Shown piece after piece: positions 6,586-15,505 of a stretch of 64,000 nt of DNA (position 1 is its first letter; each line of letters starts with the position of its first letter). Both the position numbers and the translations under genes were made by a program. Source of the stretch: CAZNOG01 sp964574635 (lineage in GTDB: Bacteria; Bacteroidota; Bacteroidia; Flavobacteriales_D; Cryomorphaceae). Under the pieces are notes generated by a model. It was not told where the DNA came from and ran no database searches. It saw only the letters and a list, made by a program, of their open reading frames with translations. The stretch spans positions 33,078 through 97,077 of the forward strand of contig CAZNOG010000015.1 in the NCBI GenBank assembly GCA_964574635.1, written 5' to 3'.

Positions 6586-7380
6586 ATGAAAACGATCGAC
6601 GTACCCCGCACCGTCCAGGTGATCCGATACATCGCGCCCTTGCGGGAAGGTGGTTCCCTGCCTGCTCTGGCCGAAGCCGACGACGGTTTTAAGTACGTGT
6701 TGAAATTCCGCGGCGCCGGGCACGGCGTAAAAGCCCTGATCGCCGAGCTGATCGGGTGCGCATTCGCCAAAACCCTCGGATTCAAAGTGCCGGAAACCGT
6801 TTTCGCGGTTCTCGACGAAGCGTTCGGACGCACGGAAGGCGACGAGGAAATTCAAGACCTTCTGCGTGCCAGCCGGGGCTTGAACTTCGGTCTGCACTAC
6901 CTGTCGGGAGCCGTGACCTTCGACCCGGCGGTCAACGACATCGGCGCCGACACGGCCTCGGAAATCGTGTGGCTCGACTCCTTCCTCACCAACGTAGACC
7001 GCACGTTCCGAAACACCAACTTGCTCGTCTGGAACCGAGAGATATGGCTGATCGACCACGGCGCCTCCCTCTTTTTCCACCACGCGTGGGACGGCTGGGA
7101 AAAGCATTCGAAGAGCGCCTTCCCCTTGATTAAGGACCACGTCCTCCTGCCCTACGCCACCGCCATCGACAAGGCCGACGAAACTCTCCGCGCCCGAATC
7201 GGCGATTCGACGATCGAGGAAATCGTGTGGCTCATCCCCGACGATTGGCTCGATTGGCCCGGAGAGGATTTGTCGCCCGACGACATCCGCGATACGTACA
7301 TTCGCTTTTTTCGCAATCGCTTGGCAAACGCCGCCACATTCGTAACCGGAATCAAAGATGCACGACAAGCACTTGTATGA
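6586..7380 (+). CDS. HipA-like kinase domain protein (HipA_2 type)
   Basis: A 264-residue cytoplasmic protein. The centre reads SFLTNVDRTFRNTNLL (about 138-153), the equivalent of the kinase catalytic loop with its Asp and Asn residues, and then IWLIDHGASLFF, in which IDHG takes the place of the DFG metal-binding motif. This is the stand-alone HipA-like kinase group, shorter than the HipA toxin and lacking its N-subdomain. The following gene, a DUF3037 protein, overlaps it by 23 bases, a pairing seen in many bacteria. There is no HipB antitoxin gene on either side, so I do not call it a toxin. Substrate unknown. Confidence 0.85.
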   Translation: MKTIDVPRTVQVIRYIAPLREGGSLPALAEADDGFKYVLKFRGAGHGVKALIAELIGCAFAKTLGFKVPETVFAVLDEAFGRTEGDEEIQDLLRASRGLNFGLHYLSGAVTFDPAVNDIGADTASEIVWLDSFLTNVDRTFRNTNLLVWNREIWLIDHGASLFFHHAWDGWEKHSKSAFPLIKDHVLLPYATAIDKADETLRARIGDSTIEEIVWLIPDDWLDWPGEDLSPDDIRDTYIRFFRNRLANAATFVTGIKDARQALV

Positions 7381-7741
7381 GTACGCCGTCATCCGCGTGG
7401 TGCCGAAAGTAGAACGCGGAGAGTTCATCAACGCCGGGCTGATCTTATTCAGCAAGCGACAAAAATACCTCCGCGTGGAAACGGCTTTCGACCGGGAAAA
7501 ACTCGCAGCCATCTGTCCCGATTGCGATTTCGATCAACTCGAGGAAAACCTGCGCATGTTCACCGAGGTCGGTAGAGGCGAAACGAAGCACAACCCCATC
7601 GCGGCCGAGGAGCCGAGCGAGCGCTTCCGTTGGCTCACCGCCGAAAAAAGTTCTTCCATACAGACTTCCCGTCCCCATTCGGGCTTCGCCGACGACCTCG
7701 ACGAAACCTTCGAACGGCTTTTCGAGGAACTCGTGGTTTGA
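7358..7741 (+). CDS. DUF3037 family protein
   Basis: A 127-residue protein beginning HLYEYAVIRVVPKVERGEF and continuing INAGLILFSKRQKYL, the conserved DUF3037 opening. Its start codon is 23 bases inside the HipA-like gene, so translation is probably coupled. The domain has no known activity; its steady linkage to HipA-like kinases suggests that it is partner, substrate or regulator of the kinase (inference). No transmembrane segment or signal peptide. Confidence 0.85.
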   Translation: MHDKHLYEYAVIRVVPKVERGEFINAGLILFSKRQKYLRVETAFDREKLAAICPDCDFDQLEENLRMFTEVGRGETKHNPIAAEEPSERFRWLTAEKSSSIQTSRPHSGFADDLDETFERLFEELVV

Positions 7742-7803
7742 TTTGGATACGGTTACCACCGCATTTTTATCGATATTCGCCTTATAAAATCAAAATCCAC
7801 CCC

Positions 7804-8307
7804 ATGAAAAAAGTAAAACTCATCGCGATGGCTTTGGCCGCCGGAATATTCACCGCTTGCGGAGGCGGTCAAAACGCCGACGACCACACCGAAACCCACG
7901 AACACACCGAAACTCACGACCACGGCGATCACGCGGATCACGCACACGCCGACGAATCTCACGAAGCGTCGTCCACCGAAGTGCTCCTCGACAACGGAGA
8001 GCCTTGGGAAGCCAACCCCGAAACCACCGAGGGCATCGGCAACATGAAGACCATCGTCACCGACTTTACGCGAAGCGGAGACGAAGATTACCAAGCCCTG
8101 CACACAAAACTCGACCGGGAGTTCAAAAACATCTTCGCGCTCTGCACCATGACCGGCGAGGCGCACAACCAATTGCACAATTACCTCCACCCCATGCGCG
8201 CATGGATCGACGACATCGTGGAGAACGAAGAGGAAAGAGGGCGATCCATCGAACTGCTGTACCAGAGACTGGAAGAATACGACGAGTACTTCTACACCCC
8301 GGCGTAA
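7804..8307 (+). CDS. Histidine-rich lipoprotein
   Basis: A 167-residue protein with a type II signal peptide (MKKVKLIAMALAAGIFTAC; lipidated Cys19). Residues 26-56 are a His/Asp/Glu-rich low-complexity stretch (repeated HTETHEH, HGDHADHAHADE), a typical soft metal-ion sponge. The C-terminal 100 residues form a separate small helical domain with CTMTGEAHNQLHNYLHPM, where Cys, Met and His could also bind a metal; similar endings occur in uncharacterised Bacteroidota lipoproteins. I infer periplasmic or surface zinc/copper handling, without direct proof. ATG at 7804 gives the signal peptide. Confidence 0.8.
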   Translation: MKKVKLIAMALAAGIFTACGGGQNADDHTETHEHTETHDHGDHADHAHADESHEASSTEVLLDNGEPWEANPETTEGIGNMKTIVTDFTRSGDEDYQALHTKLDREFKNIFALCTMTGEAHNQLHNYLHPMRAWIDDIVENEEERGRSIELLYQRLEEYDEYFYTPA

Positions 8308-8331
8308 TCATCGCCATTCTTCCAAAAAGCA

Positions 8332-8366
8332 AAAACCCGTTTTGAATCGCGATTCAAAACGGGTTT
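8332..8366. terminator. Bidirectional terminator between the His-rich lipoprotein gene and tRNA-Ser
   Basis: Perfect palindrome: AAAACCCGTTTTGAATC and its complement form a 17-pair stem ending in a T run on both strands. It serves both convergent genes. Confidence 0.9.
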
Positions 8367-8371
8367 TCTTT

Positions 8372-8461
8372 TGGCGGAGAGAGGGGGATTCGAACCCCCG
8401 ATACCTGTTACGGTATGCATGTTTAGCAAACATGTGGTTTCAGCCACTCACCCACCTCTCC
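8372..8461 (-). tRNA. tRNA-Ser(GCT)
   Basis: Class II tRNA with a long variable arm. Acceptor GGAGAGG/TCTCTCC, anticodon stem CATGT/ACATG with loop TTGCTAA (anticodon GCT), variable arm CATACCG..CAGGTATC, T-loop TTCGAAT, discriminator G and encoded CCA. Confidence 0.95.
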
Positions 8462-8675
8462 GAATGGGACTGCAAAAATATGGATTATATCCAATCACGC
8501 AAAAATACGTGGGCACGCCTCGAAATCTGCACCGCATTTAGATAATCAGTCACTTCCACAAAATCCAACACCTTACACGGCCCCCGAAAGAAACCGATAT
8601 CCGGCGGCGTTCGGTGGAATTCTCTCTTCAAATTCCGAAATCCCCATCGGGATGGACCAATTGGAATCACGCGCG

Positions 8676-8683
8676 TATCTTTG
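8676..8683 (+). promoter_or_regulatory. -7 box TATCTTTG of mtaB
   Basis: Exact TAnnTTTG, ending only four bases before the ATG at 8688, so the transcript would be leaderless or nearly so. Confidence 0.55.
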
Positions 8684-8687
8684 CATC

Positions 8688-10004
8688 ATGTATCAGTTCA
8701 AGAAGGTCGCGTACGAAACCCTCGGATGCAAACTGAATTTTTCCGAAACGAGCACCATCGCGCGGGGACTCAGCGATGCCGGTTACGGTAAGGTACCCTT
8801 TGAAGACCACCCCGACATCGTGGTGATCAACACCTGCTCGGTTACCGAAAACGCCGACCGTAAGTGCCGGAACATCGTCCGCAAGGCGCTACGCATCAAC
8901 CCGGAAGCCATCATCATCGTGATCGGGTGCTACGCCCAGCTCAAGCCCGAAGAGATCGCCGGCATTCCCGGGGTCAACCTCGTTTTGGGTGCCGAAGAAA
9001 AATTCAATGTCCTCGAGTACCTCGAAAGTGACGACATCTACCACAAGGGTCGAACATCCACGACGGCCATAAAACACACCAAAGATTTCGTGCCGGGCTT
9101 TTCTTCCGGCGACCGCACCCGCACCTTCCTCAAAGTGCAGGATGGGTGCAATTACTTTTGCGCTTTTTGTACAATACCCTTGGCCCGGGGCCGCTCCCGC
9201 AGTGCCGACGTAGCGGCCACAGTCGCTTCGGCTCGGGAAGCCGCCGCAAAAGGCGCGGTGGAAGTGGTGCTCACGGGTGTCAACCTCGGGGATTTCGGAC
9301 ACGGTCGAGACGAGGATTTTCTCGATCTCATCCGCGAATTGGAACACGTCGACGGCATCAAGCGGTACCGCATCTCCAGCATCGAGCCCAACCTGCTCAC
9401 CGACGAGATCATCGAACACGTGGCGGCCAGCGAAAAATTCCTGCCGCACTTCCACATCCCCCTTCAGTCGGGTTCGGACGAAATCCTGAAATCCATGCGG
9501 CGCAGGTACCGCACCGACTTGTACCGACAAAGGGTGGAGAAAATCCTTCACCTCATGCCCGACGCCTGCATCGGCGTCGACGTCATCAGCGGGTTTCCCG
9601 GCGAAACCGAAGAGCGCTTTCTCGAAACATACCACTTCCTCAACGAGTTGCCGGTGGCGTATCTCCACGCCTTCCCCTACTCAGAGCGCCCCAACACCAC
9701 CGCCATCCGCATCGATGCGGTCGTGCCAAAAGAAGAGCGTTTGGAGAGAACCAAAAGGCTGCGCATCCTCTCACACAAAAAGCGCCGCGCCTTTTACCAA
9801 TCGCAGATCGGAAAAGAAAAACAGGTTCTGGTCGAAGGTGAACAAGACGGAAACTACCTCCACGGATTCACGGAAAACTACGTGAAAGTCACGTTGCCCT
9901 ACGACCACTCCCTCGTCAACACCGTCGTGCCGGTGCGTCTGATCGGCACCCACCGCGACGGAACCGCCAAAGTCGAACTCATCAACCAAACCGTCCATGC
10001 TTAA
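8688..10004 (+). CDS. mtaB: tRNA (t6A37) methylthiotransferase MtaB
   Basis: A 438-residue radical-SAM enzyme that adds a methylthio group to t6A37 of ANN-decoding tRNAs. The N-terminal UPF0004 domain holds three cluster ligands (in TLGCKLN, INTCSVT and VIGCYAQ); the radical-SAM CxxxCxxC is GCNYFCAFC near residue 155; HIPLQSGSDEIL, GFPGETEE and the C-terminal TRAM domain follow. The TLGCKLN opening is typical of MtaB rather than MiaB. ATG at 8688 is four bases after a TATCTTTG box; an upstream in-frame ATG (8652) lies before the promoter and is rejected. suhB overlaps its end by eight bases. Confidence 0.95.
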   Translation: MYQFKKVAYETLGCKLNFSETSTIARGLSDAGYGKVPFEDHPDIVVINTCSVTENADRKCRNIVRKALRINPEAIIIVIGCYAQLKPEEIAGIPGVNLVLGAEEKFNVLEYLESDDIYHKGRTSTTAIKHTKDFVPGFSSGDRTRTFLKVQDGCNYFCAFCTIPLARGRSRSADVAATVASAREAAAKGAVEVVLTGVNLGDFGHGRDEDFLDLIRELEHVDGIKRYRISSIEPNLLTDEIIEHVAASEKFLPHFHIPLQSGSDEILKSMRRRYRTDLYRQRVEKILHLMPDACIGVDVISGFPGETEERFLETYHFLNELPVAYLHAFPYSERPNTTAIRIDAVVPKEERLERTKRLRILSHKKRRAFYQSQIGKEKQVLVEGEQDGNYLHGFTENYVKVTLPYDHSLVNTVVPVRLIGTHRDGTAKVELINQTVHA

Positions 10005-10785
10005 GGAACTGCTCTCCGAAGTCGAACGCATCAGCCGGGAGGTGGGTGCGTACCTCCGCGAAGAACAAAACAAAATCCGCAGCGTGGACGTGCAGTTCAA
10101 GTCCAAATCCAACGATTTGGTGTCCCACGCCGACAAGGAAGCGGAGCGGCGTTTCGTGGAAGCACTGCGGAGCGTCCTGCCCCAAGCGGGATTCATCGCC
10201 GAAGAAGGCACTTCCGAAGAGGGCCAAGGCGAGTACCATTGGATCATCGACCCCCTCGACGGAACCACAAACTACCTCTACGGCATCCCGTGCTATTGCA
10301 CCAGCGTGGGGCTCAAACAAAACGACGAAATCGTCCTCGGCGTCATCTACGATCCCGTCCACGACGAGTGTTTTTCCGCCGCGAAAGGTCTGGGCGCAAC
10401 GCTGAACGGCAAGCCCATGCGGGTATCCGCACAAGCCGACCTAAGCCATTCCCTGGTCGCCATGGGCTTTCCCTACGACAAGCGCGGAAAGCTGCGAACC
10501 TACTTGGACATCCTCCACGACATCAACGAAAAAACCCGTGGAATGCGTCGGCCGGGCGCTGCGGCCATCGACATGGCGTACGTGGCTTGCGGGCGATTCG
10601 ACGCGTTTTACGAATACGGCCTCAACCCGTGGGATATCGCGGCGGGGACCATCCTGATCCGCGAAGCCGGAGGCACGGTCACCGATTTCCACGGAGGCGA
10701 TACTTTTCTTTTCGGAGAAACGATTTTGTGCTCGAACTCCCTCATCCACAAAGACATTTCAAAACTTTTCCAAAACTGGAAATGA
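9997..10785 (+). CDS. suhB: Inositol-1-monophosphatase family phosphatase (SuhB-like)
   Basis: A 262-residue enzyme of the Mg/Li-sensitive FIG superfamily. Metal-binding motifs are all present: IAEEGTSEEG (about 68), the signature WIIDPLDGTTNYL (about 83-95) and NPWDIAAG (about 210). It would hydrolyse inositol monophosphate or related sugar phosphates, and SuhB proteins can also act on the ribosome antitermination complex; the sequence does not separate these roles. Its ATG overlaps the last eight bases of mtaB, so the two are translationally coupled. Confidence 0.93.
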   Translation: MLKELLSEVERISREVGAYLREEQNKIRSVDVQFKSKSNDLVSHADKEAERRFVEALRSVLPQAGFIAEEGTSEEGQGEYHWIIDPLDGTTNYLYGIPCYCTSVGLKQNDEIVLGVIYDPVHDECFSAAKGLGATLNGKPMRVSAQADLSHSLVAMGFPYDKRGKLRTYLDILHDINEKTRGMRRPGAAAIDMAYVACGRFDAFYEYGLNPWDIAAGTILIREAGGTVTDFHGGDTFLFGETILCSNSLIHKDISKLFQNWK

Positions 10786-10808
10786 ACCTGCGCGCATTCG
10801 TGCAGGGT

Positions 10809-10829
10809 GTTTTGGGTTTTTGTGGGTGT
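10809..10829 (+). repeat. Dispersed motif copy, full length
   Basis: GTTTTGGGTTTTTGTGGGTGT, 24 bases after the suhB stop, same strand. This is one of the best matches to the consensus. Confidence 0.6.
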
Positions 10830-10950
10830 AAGTGTTCCGGCCCGTTCCCAGTTTATCCCTCCAACCTACTCGGCCTCGAAGTCGAGTGAAAATATGTAAG
10901 TGATTATTCGCATATTTGATCACCATGGGATCACATTTCCTCAACCGATC

Positions 10951-11730
10951 ATGACAGGCTTCCGACTCGTTTGGATTTTTGTGCTCGCGGCCCTTTTCGC
11001 ATCCTGTGCCGGATCGGGAGATCACGGGGAAGTTGTGGTGAAAGTCACCGATTATCGGGATCGATTGTTGGCGCATTACGAATACGACGAGAACGACAAG
11101 CTTCGCAAACGCACGTACACCCACCCCGAAACCAAGGCGTTTTCCGAGTTGATTTTCCACTATGATAACGACAGGGTCTCCCGGGTCGATTTCGTCGATC
11201 ACACCGCCGCGGATCTCTCGGGTGAAAAGCGATTCGTGTACGACCTTCAAGGCAAGGTGGTGCAGGTTCAAACCTACGCCAACGGGCGCATACAAGGCAC
11301 TTTCGAGCTCAATTACTCACCCGAGGGGAGGGTCGTTTCGACCAACTTGCCGGGTCGCGCACCCACTACGTTTTACGAATACGACGAACGTGGAAACGTA
11401 GTAAAAACCACCATGTACTATGAAAATTCCGAGGGAGAACTCTTTGAAAAGGTGTTGAATTTCACCTACGATACGCTTCCCAAGCCCAATTTCGGATTCG
11501 ATTTTTTACCCGGTATGGAGATGCTTCCCAAAAGCGGCACCAATTCCAATTGGGAGCAAAGTCTGTCTCAAAACAACATGCTGTCGGAGGGGTTTGCCGG
11601 CAACGAATACGTGCATTACACCTTGGAGTACGACGACGAAAACCGACTCTCCACCATCACCACGAAGTGGAAGGACATGGAAACCCGCACTCCCACCATC
11701 TTGCGAATCGCCTACGGAGGCACCCGCTGA
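10951..11730 (+). CDS. YD/RHS-repeat-like lipoprotein
   Basis: A 259-residue exported protein. The signal peptide ends in the lipobox FASC (Cys about 18). The mature part is a series of short beta-strand repeats of the form Y-x-Y-D-x-x-N/G-x-[LV]: HYEYDENDKLRKRTY, FHYDNDRVSRVDF, FVYDLQGKVVQV, YEYDERGNVVKTTMYYEN and LEYDDENRLSTI. Such YD repeats, best known from RHS and teneurin shells, here are too few to enclose a toxin. Function unknown. The longer frame starting at 10900 lacks a signal peptide at its beginning and is not preferred. It is convergent with the amylase operon, six bases apart. Confidence 0.8.
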   Translation: MTGFRLVWIFVLAALFASCAGSGDHGEVVVKVTDYRDRLLAHYEYDENDKLRKRTYTHPETKAFSELIFHYDNDRVSRVDFVDHTAADLSGEKRFVYDLQGKVVQVQTYANGRIQGTFELNYSPEGRVVSTNLPGRAPTTFYEYDERGNVVKTTMYYENSEGELFEKVLNFTYDTLPKPNFGFDFLPGMEMLPKSGTNSNWEQSLSQNNMLSEGFAGNEYVHYTLEYDDENRLSTITTKWKDMETRTPTILRIAYGGTR

Positions 11731-11736
11731 TCACGG

Positions 11737-13125
11737 TTACATCCGGGAAAAAATGAAGAATTCCCAAGGACGTGCGGTCGCGCTGTCGGCAAAAGTCCTG
11801 TTGTCGTGCTCGCCGAAAACCGAAACCATGGATTCGGTATCCATGTCTTCCACGGAAAACCTCACCGTATCGTTGGAGAGGTTGATGATGGAAATCACTT
11901 TGCTCAAGTCTTTCCGGCGCTCGAAGGCGTAAATCTTGTCGTCGGCCGTGGTTTTGAGTCTTTTAAAATCCCCTCCGAAGGAGCCGTTCCACAATGCGGG
12001 GTTGTCGCGGTTGAGCCAAAACAGATCGGCGTAAAAATCCTGCAGGGGGTAATCCAACCACGGGATGGTGTCTTTTTCGAAAAATGCCAAGGCCCTGCGG
12101 TTTCCGGACTCCTGTCCGCTGTAAATGAGCGGCATACCGTCTATGGTAAACGCCAGTGCCGCGAAGGCCTTGTGACCTTCCTCACCGTAGCGCTCGAAAA
12201 CCGTTCCGTTCCACGTGTTTTCGTCGTGGTTGGTCGTGAAGTACATTCGGTAATCGTTCGGTTGGTACCGCGATTCGTTCTTGGCCATGTATTCGTCGAT
12301 GGCGTCGAGTTCCATATTTCCCAACGCGATGTTGTTCATGATGTGGAGAAACTCCCAGCCGTAATCCATGTCGAAGGCTTTTTCCAACAATTCGGGAATC
12401 TCCGATTCCGCGAGCATGAAAATATCCGGTTTCACCGCTTCCAGGCTGTCGCGGGCGGCTTCCCAGAAATCCCGTGGAACCATTCCGGCCACGTCACACC
12501 GAAAACCGTCTATGCCGGTTTCCTCCACCCAAAACTTCATGGCGTCGATCATAGCCGCCCTCATGTCTTCGTTGTCGTAATCCAAAGCGGCCACGTCGCT
12601 CCAGTCGGTGCCTTCGGGCGGCGTGGTATTTCCCGCGGCGTCGAGGATGTACCAATCCTTGTGGTTCTCCACCCACACGTTGTCGTGGGCGGAGTGGTTG
12701 GCCACCCAATCGATGATCACCTTCATGTCTTCTTGGTGGGCCAAATACACGAGGTCCTTGAAATCTTCCATCGTCCCGAACTCGGGATTCACGGCTTTGT
12801 AATCTTTCACGGAGTAGTAGCTGCCCAAGCTCCCTTTTCGGTCTTTCTCCCCTATCGGATGGATGGGCATGAGCCATAAGATTTTCACTCCCAGATTCCG
12901 CAGTCTTCTCAAGTCTTCACCCACTTCGCTGAATGTGCCTTCGTGGCTGAACTGTCGGATGTTCACCTCGTAAATCGTGGCGTTCTTCGACCACGATACG
13001 TGGGAAGTGTCTTCCGTTTTTTCGCCTGCTCGGCCTTCGGCGGTTTTGCTCTCTTTGTATCCCGCTTGGGTACACGAACCGGCGATAAACGAGAGTGCGA
13101 CGAGTAAATAGAGAATTCTGGGCAT
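11737..13125 (-). CDS. GH13 alpha-amylase family lipoprotein
   Basis: A 462-residue glycoside hydrolase with a lipobox (IAGSC, Cys18), so probably on the outer membrane or facing the periplasm. GH13 catalytic residues are intact: Asp211 in GFRCDVAG, Glu240 in MLAESE and Asp301 in TTNHDENTW; region I is DWVANHS (about 139). It would cut alpha-1,4-glucans or maltodextrins. Last gene of the operon with pfkA, a sugar kinase, pgmB, a GH65 phosphorylase and a second GH13, four bases after its neighbour. Exact bond specificity cannot be read from sequence. Confidence 0.92.
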   Translation of the reverse strand: MPRILYLLVALSFIAGSCTQAGYKESKTAEGRAGEKTEDTSHVSWSKNATIYEVNIRQFSHEGTFSEVGEDLRRLRNLGVKILWLMPIHPIGEKDRKGSLGSYYSVKDYKAVNPEFGTMEDFKDLVYLAHQEDMKVIIDWVANHSAHDNVWVENHKDWYILDAAGNTTPPEGTDWSDVAALDYDNEDMRAAMIDAMKFWVEETGIDGFRCDVAGMVPRDFWEAARDSLEAVKPDIFMLAESEIPELLEKAFDMDYGWEFLHIMNNIALGNMELDAIDEYMAKNESRYQPNDYRMYFTTNHDENTWNGTVFERYGEEGHKAFAALAFTIDGMPLIYSGQESGNRRALAFFEKDTIPWLDYPLQDFYADLFWLNRDNPALWNGSFGGDFKRLKTTADDKIYAFERRKDLSKVISIINLSNDTVRFSVEDMDTESMVSVFGEHDNRTFADSATARPWEFFIFSRM

Positions 13126-13129
13126 ATTT

Positions 13130-15505
13130 TCAGTGTGTTAGTATTTCAAATGACACGGGCGGTAAAGATATGCGAAGCGTCCGGTTCTCGAATTGATAAG
13201 CGTTTCCGAACGCGGCTTTCCATCGCTCACCACCGTATATCTCGGGGATTTCGATCTCCAGGTCTTTCCTTCGGTCGGAAAGGTTGAAAACCACCAGGGC
13301 ACTACGGTCGAAGTAGTTGCGCACGTACGCCCAAGAGTCGTCGTCCAAATGGATGATTTTGATATCGCCGTAAAGCAACGCCATGTTCGACTTTCGCAAG
13401 TGCACCAATTCCGTCACTGTTTTCAGCATGTCTCGCTCCCTTGGATTCAGCTCATCTCCGAATCGCATCATGCGGCGGTTGTCGGGGTCGTTGGCTCCCG
13501 GCATTCCGATTTCGTCCCCGTAATAAATCACCGGAATTCCCGGCGAAGTGAAATTGAAGGCGTGCAACAAAGCCAATCGGCTGTACCCGATGGTATCGGA
13601 TATTTGGATGTCCCGGGTCCACCCGGCCAATTTCGGATCTTCGGAAAAATCCACCGATCCATCGGCGTAGGAAATGAACCGCGTGCGGTCTTGATTGCCC
13701 GAAATGTTGCCCATCAAGTGGTGGTGACCATACGTTTCCAGACTTTGTCGAAACACACGGTCCAAGTTCGCCAAATCGCCATCGTCTTTGGCGAAGGCAG
13801 CCACCGCCGCGTCGTAGAGATTGAAATCAAACTGACCGTCCAACAATCCGCTGCCGATGTAGCTGTCGATCAATTCCGGGCTGCCGTACGTCTCGCCGAT
13901 TTGATAGATGGCTCTTCCTTGGGGCACCGCCACTTCGTATTTGATTTTTCGCGTAAGTATGCGCCAAAAATCAAGTGCGATGTGTTTGGTGGCGTCGTGG
14001 CGAAAACCATCCAAATCAAACGCTTCCAGCCAAAAAAGCGCGGAGTCCGACATGACCTCCGCCACGTGGGGGTCGCGGAGCTCCAAAGTTGGCATGAACG
14101 TATCGAACCACGTGGTGAGTCTGTGCTCGTCCCACCTCTCCGTGTTCAGGCTTCCGTCGGGGAGGTACAGATCGGTGGCCCATTCCGGATGGTTGACGTA
14201 CACCGGGTGCTCTTGGTGCACGTGGTTAGCCACGTAATCGAGGATAACCCTCGACCCGTCTCGGTGCGCTTCGTCCAGCAATTCCCGAAGCGCAGCCTCA
14301 CCCCCGAATCGGAAGTCGACTTTGAAGGAGGAAATCGGCCAATACCCGTGGTAACCGGAAAACTTGCTCACCACCCCGCCTTTGTCCCACAGTCCGTACG
14401 CACCAAGCGGGTTTTGCGCGATGGGCGACAGCCACACGAGGTTGGTACCCAAATCCCGGAAGTACCCTTCCCGGAACTTCTGCGATACGCCTTGCAAATC
14501 GCCGCCGAAATAGTTGGCCGGAGGCAATATGTCGGGATCGCCCACCTTTCGGTCGTTTTTGGGGTCACCGTTTACGAAGCGATCCACCATGAGGAAATAC
14601 ATGGAATACGTATGCTTGTCTTCCCCGGTCAAGTCGGCGGGATCGGTGATTACGCGCCCCCACTCGAGGGGAATGAGCAAGTCGTTCGATCGGTTGTCCG
14701 CGTCGCCGCCGTACACGCGCAGATACGTTCGTTTGCGGTCCTCTGGAAATACGCCGGTGTGAATCGACAATCGATCGCCGTGGCGGTGAACCGCGCTCGC
14801 CGGAATGCGGCTGTCATCGATCAAGATCACAGGATCCAAGAGGTGCCTGCCGTAGTCGATCACCACGCTGTCGGCAGACGCGCGGAGGGTGAAAATCTCG
14901 GGGGCCACGGATTCTTCCCCCACGCGGAAGGTCGAGTTGTAGCCGCCCAACCCATTGTCCTTTTTATCGGGATTGTTGGGGTCGAGCATTTCTCGCCCGT
15001 CTTCAACGACCAAGTATTCGTAAAGCCCCGGCTCCAGAGACAAATCGGCGATCCACTTGCCCGCCCCCAAAAACCTTAAAGGCGTCGCTTTGTGGTTCCA
15101 CCCGTTGAAATTCGATTTTACGGAAACTTCCTTCGGAGCACCGTCGGTGAAATACTCGAAACGGTACGCGCGTTTTTTGCTTTTGAACACGGGGATGTGG
15201 TAGAGCGTGTCCTCGTAAACCACCGCCATGGTGAACACCGGCGGATGGGTCTCACTGGCCGCGGCGTAAACCAATCCCGAATCCTTGGACCACTGCACCG
15301 GCAAGTCCGGCTCGAAGTAGAGGGTGTCGACCTTCCCCACGTCGAAGAAATAATCGGCCAAATGAACGGTGGTCGTATCGGGGTTGAGCTTGATGGGGCT
15401 GCCCAATCCGTGGATGGCGCGGCCCGGACGGAACTCCGCACTGTCCTGGGAGGTGGTGCAGGACGTGGCGAACATGGCCACCGCGATCACAGTCAAAACC
15501 CTCAT
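13130..15505 (-). CDS. GH13 lipoprotein with N-terminal CBM48-like domain (neopullulanase/SusA-like)
   Basis: A 791-residue protein. Lipobox ATSC (Cys16), a beta-sandwich with VKSNFNGWNHKATPL (about 129-143) typical of glycogen-binding/CBM48 modules, a linker beta domain, then the GH13 barrel from about 298. Catalytic residues: Asp504 (GFRHDATKH), Glu538 (IGETYG) and Asp606. The usual His before the last Asp is Gln605 (GNQDRTRF), a change I also associate with part of the Bacteroidota family. Its ATG overlaps the stop of the GH65 gene upstream (ATGA). Expected role: breakdown of maltodextrin or cyclodextrin before or at the periplasm, feeding the phosphorylase. Confidence 0.92.
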   Translation of the reverse strand: MRVLTVIAVAMFATSCTTSQDSAEFRPGRAIHGLGSPIKLNPDTTTVHLADYFFDVGKVDTLYFEPDLPVQWSKDSGLVYAAASETHPPVFTMAVVYEDTLYHIPVFKSKKRAYRFEYFTDGAPKEVSVKSNFNGWNHKATPLRFLGAGKWIADLSLEPGLYEYLVVEDGREMLDPNNPDKKDNGLGGYNSTFRVGEESVAPEIFTLRASADSVVIDYGRHLLDPVILIDDSRIPASAVHRHGDRLSIHTGVFPEDRKRTYLRVYGGDADNRSNDLLIPLEWGRVITDPADLTGEDKHTYSMYFLMVDRFVNGDPKNDRKVGDPDILPPANYFGGDLQGVSQKFREGYFRDLGTNLVWLSPIAQNPLGAYGLWDKGGVVSKFSGYHGYWPISSFKVDFRFGGEAALRELLDEAHRDGSRVILDYVANHVHQEHPVYVNHPEWATDLYLPDGSLNTERWDEHRLTTWFDTFMPTLELRDPHVAEVMSDSALFWLEAFDLDGFRHDATKHIALDFWRILTRKIKYEVAVPQGRAIYQIGETYGSPELIDSYIGSGLLDGQFDFNLYDAAVAAFAKDDGDLANLDRVFRQSLETYGHHHLMGNISGNQDRTRFISYADGSVDFSEDPKLAGWTRDIQISDTIGYSRLALLHAFNFTSPGIPVIYYGDEIGMPGANDPDNRRMMRFGDELNPRERDMLKTVTELVHLRKSNMALLYGDIKIIHLDDDSWAYVRNYFDRSALVVFNLSDRRKDLEIEIPEIYGGERWKAAFGNAYQFENRTLRISLPPVSFEILTH

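Noticed and set aside
6586..7741. HipBA-type toxin-antitoxin locus
   Set aside because: No HTH HipB gene on either side and the kinase is the short stand-alone form; DUF3037 is not an antitoxin family.
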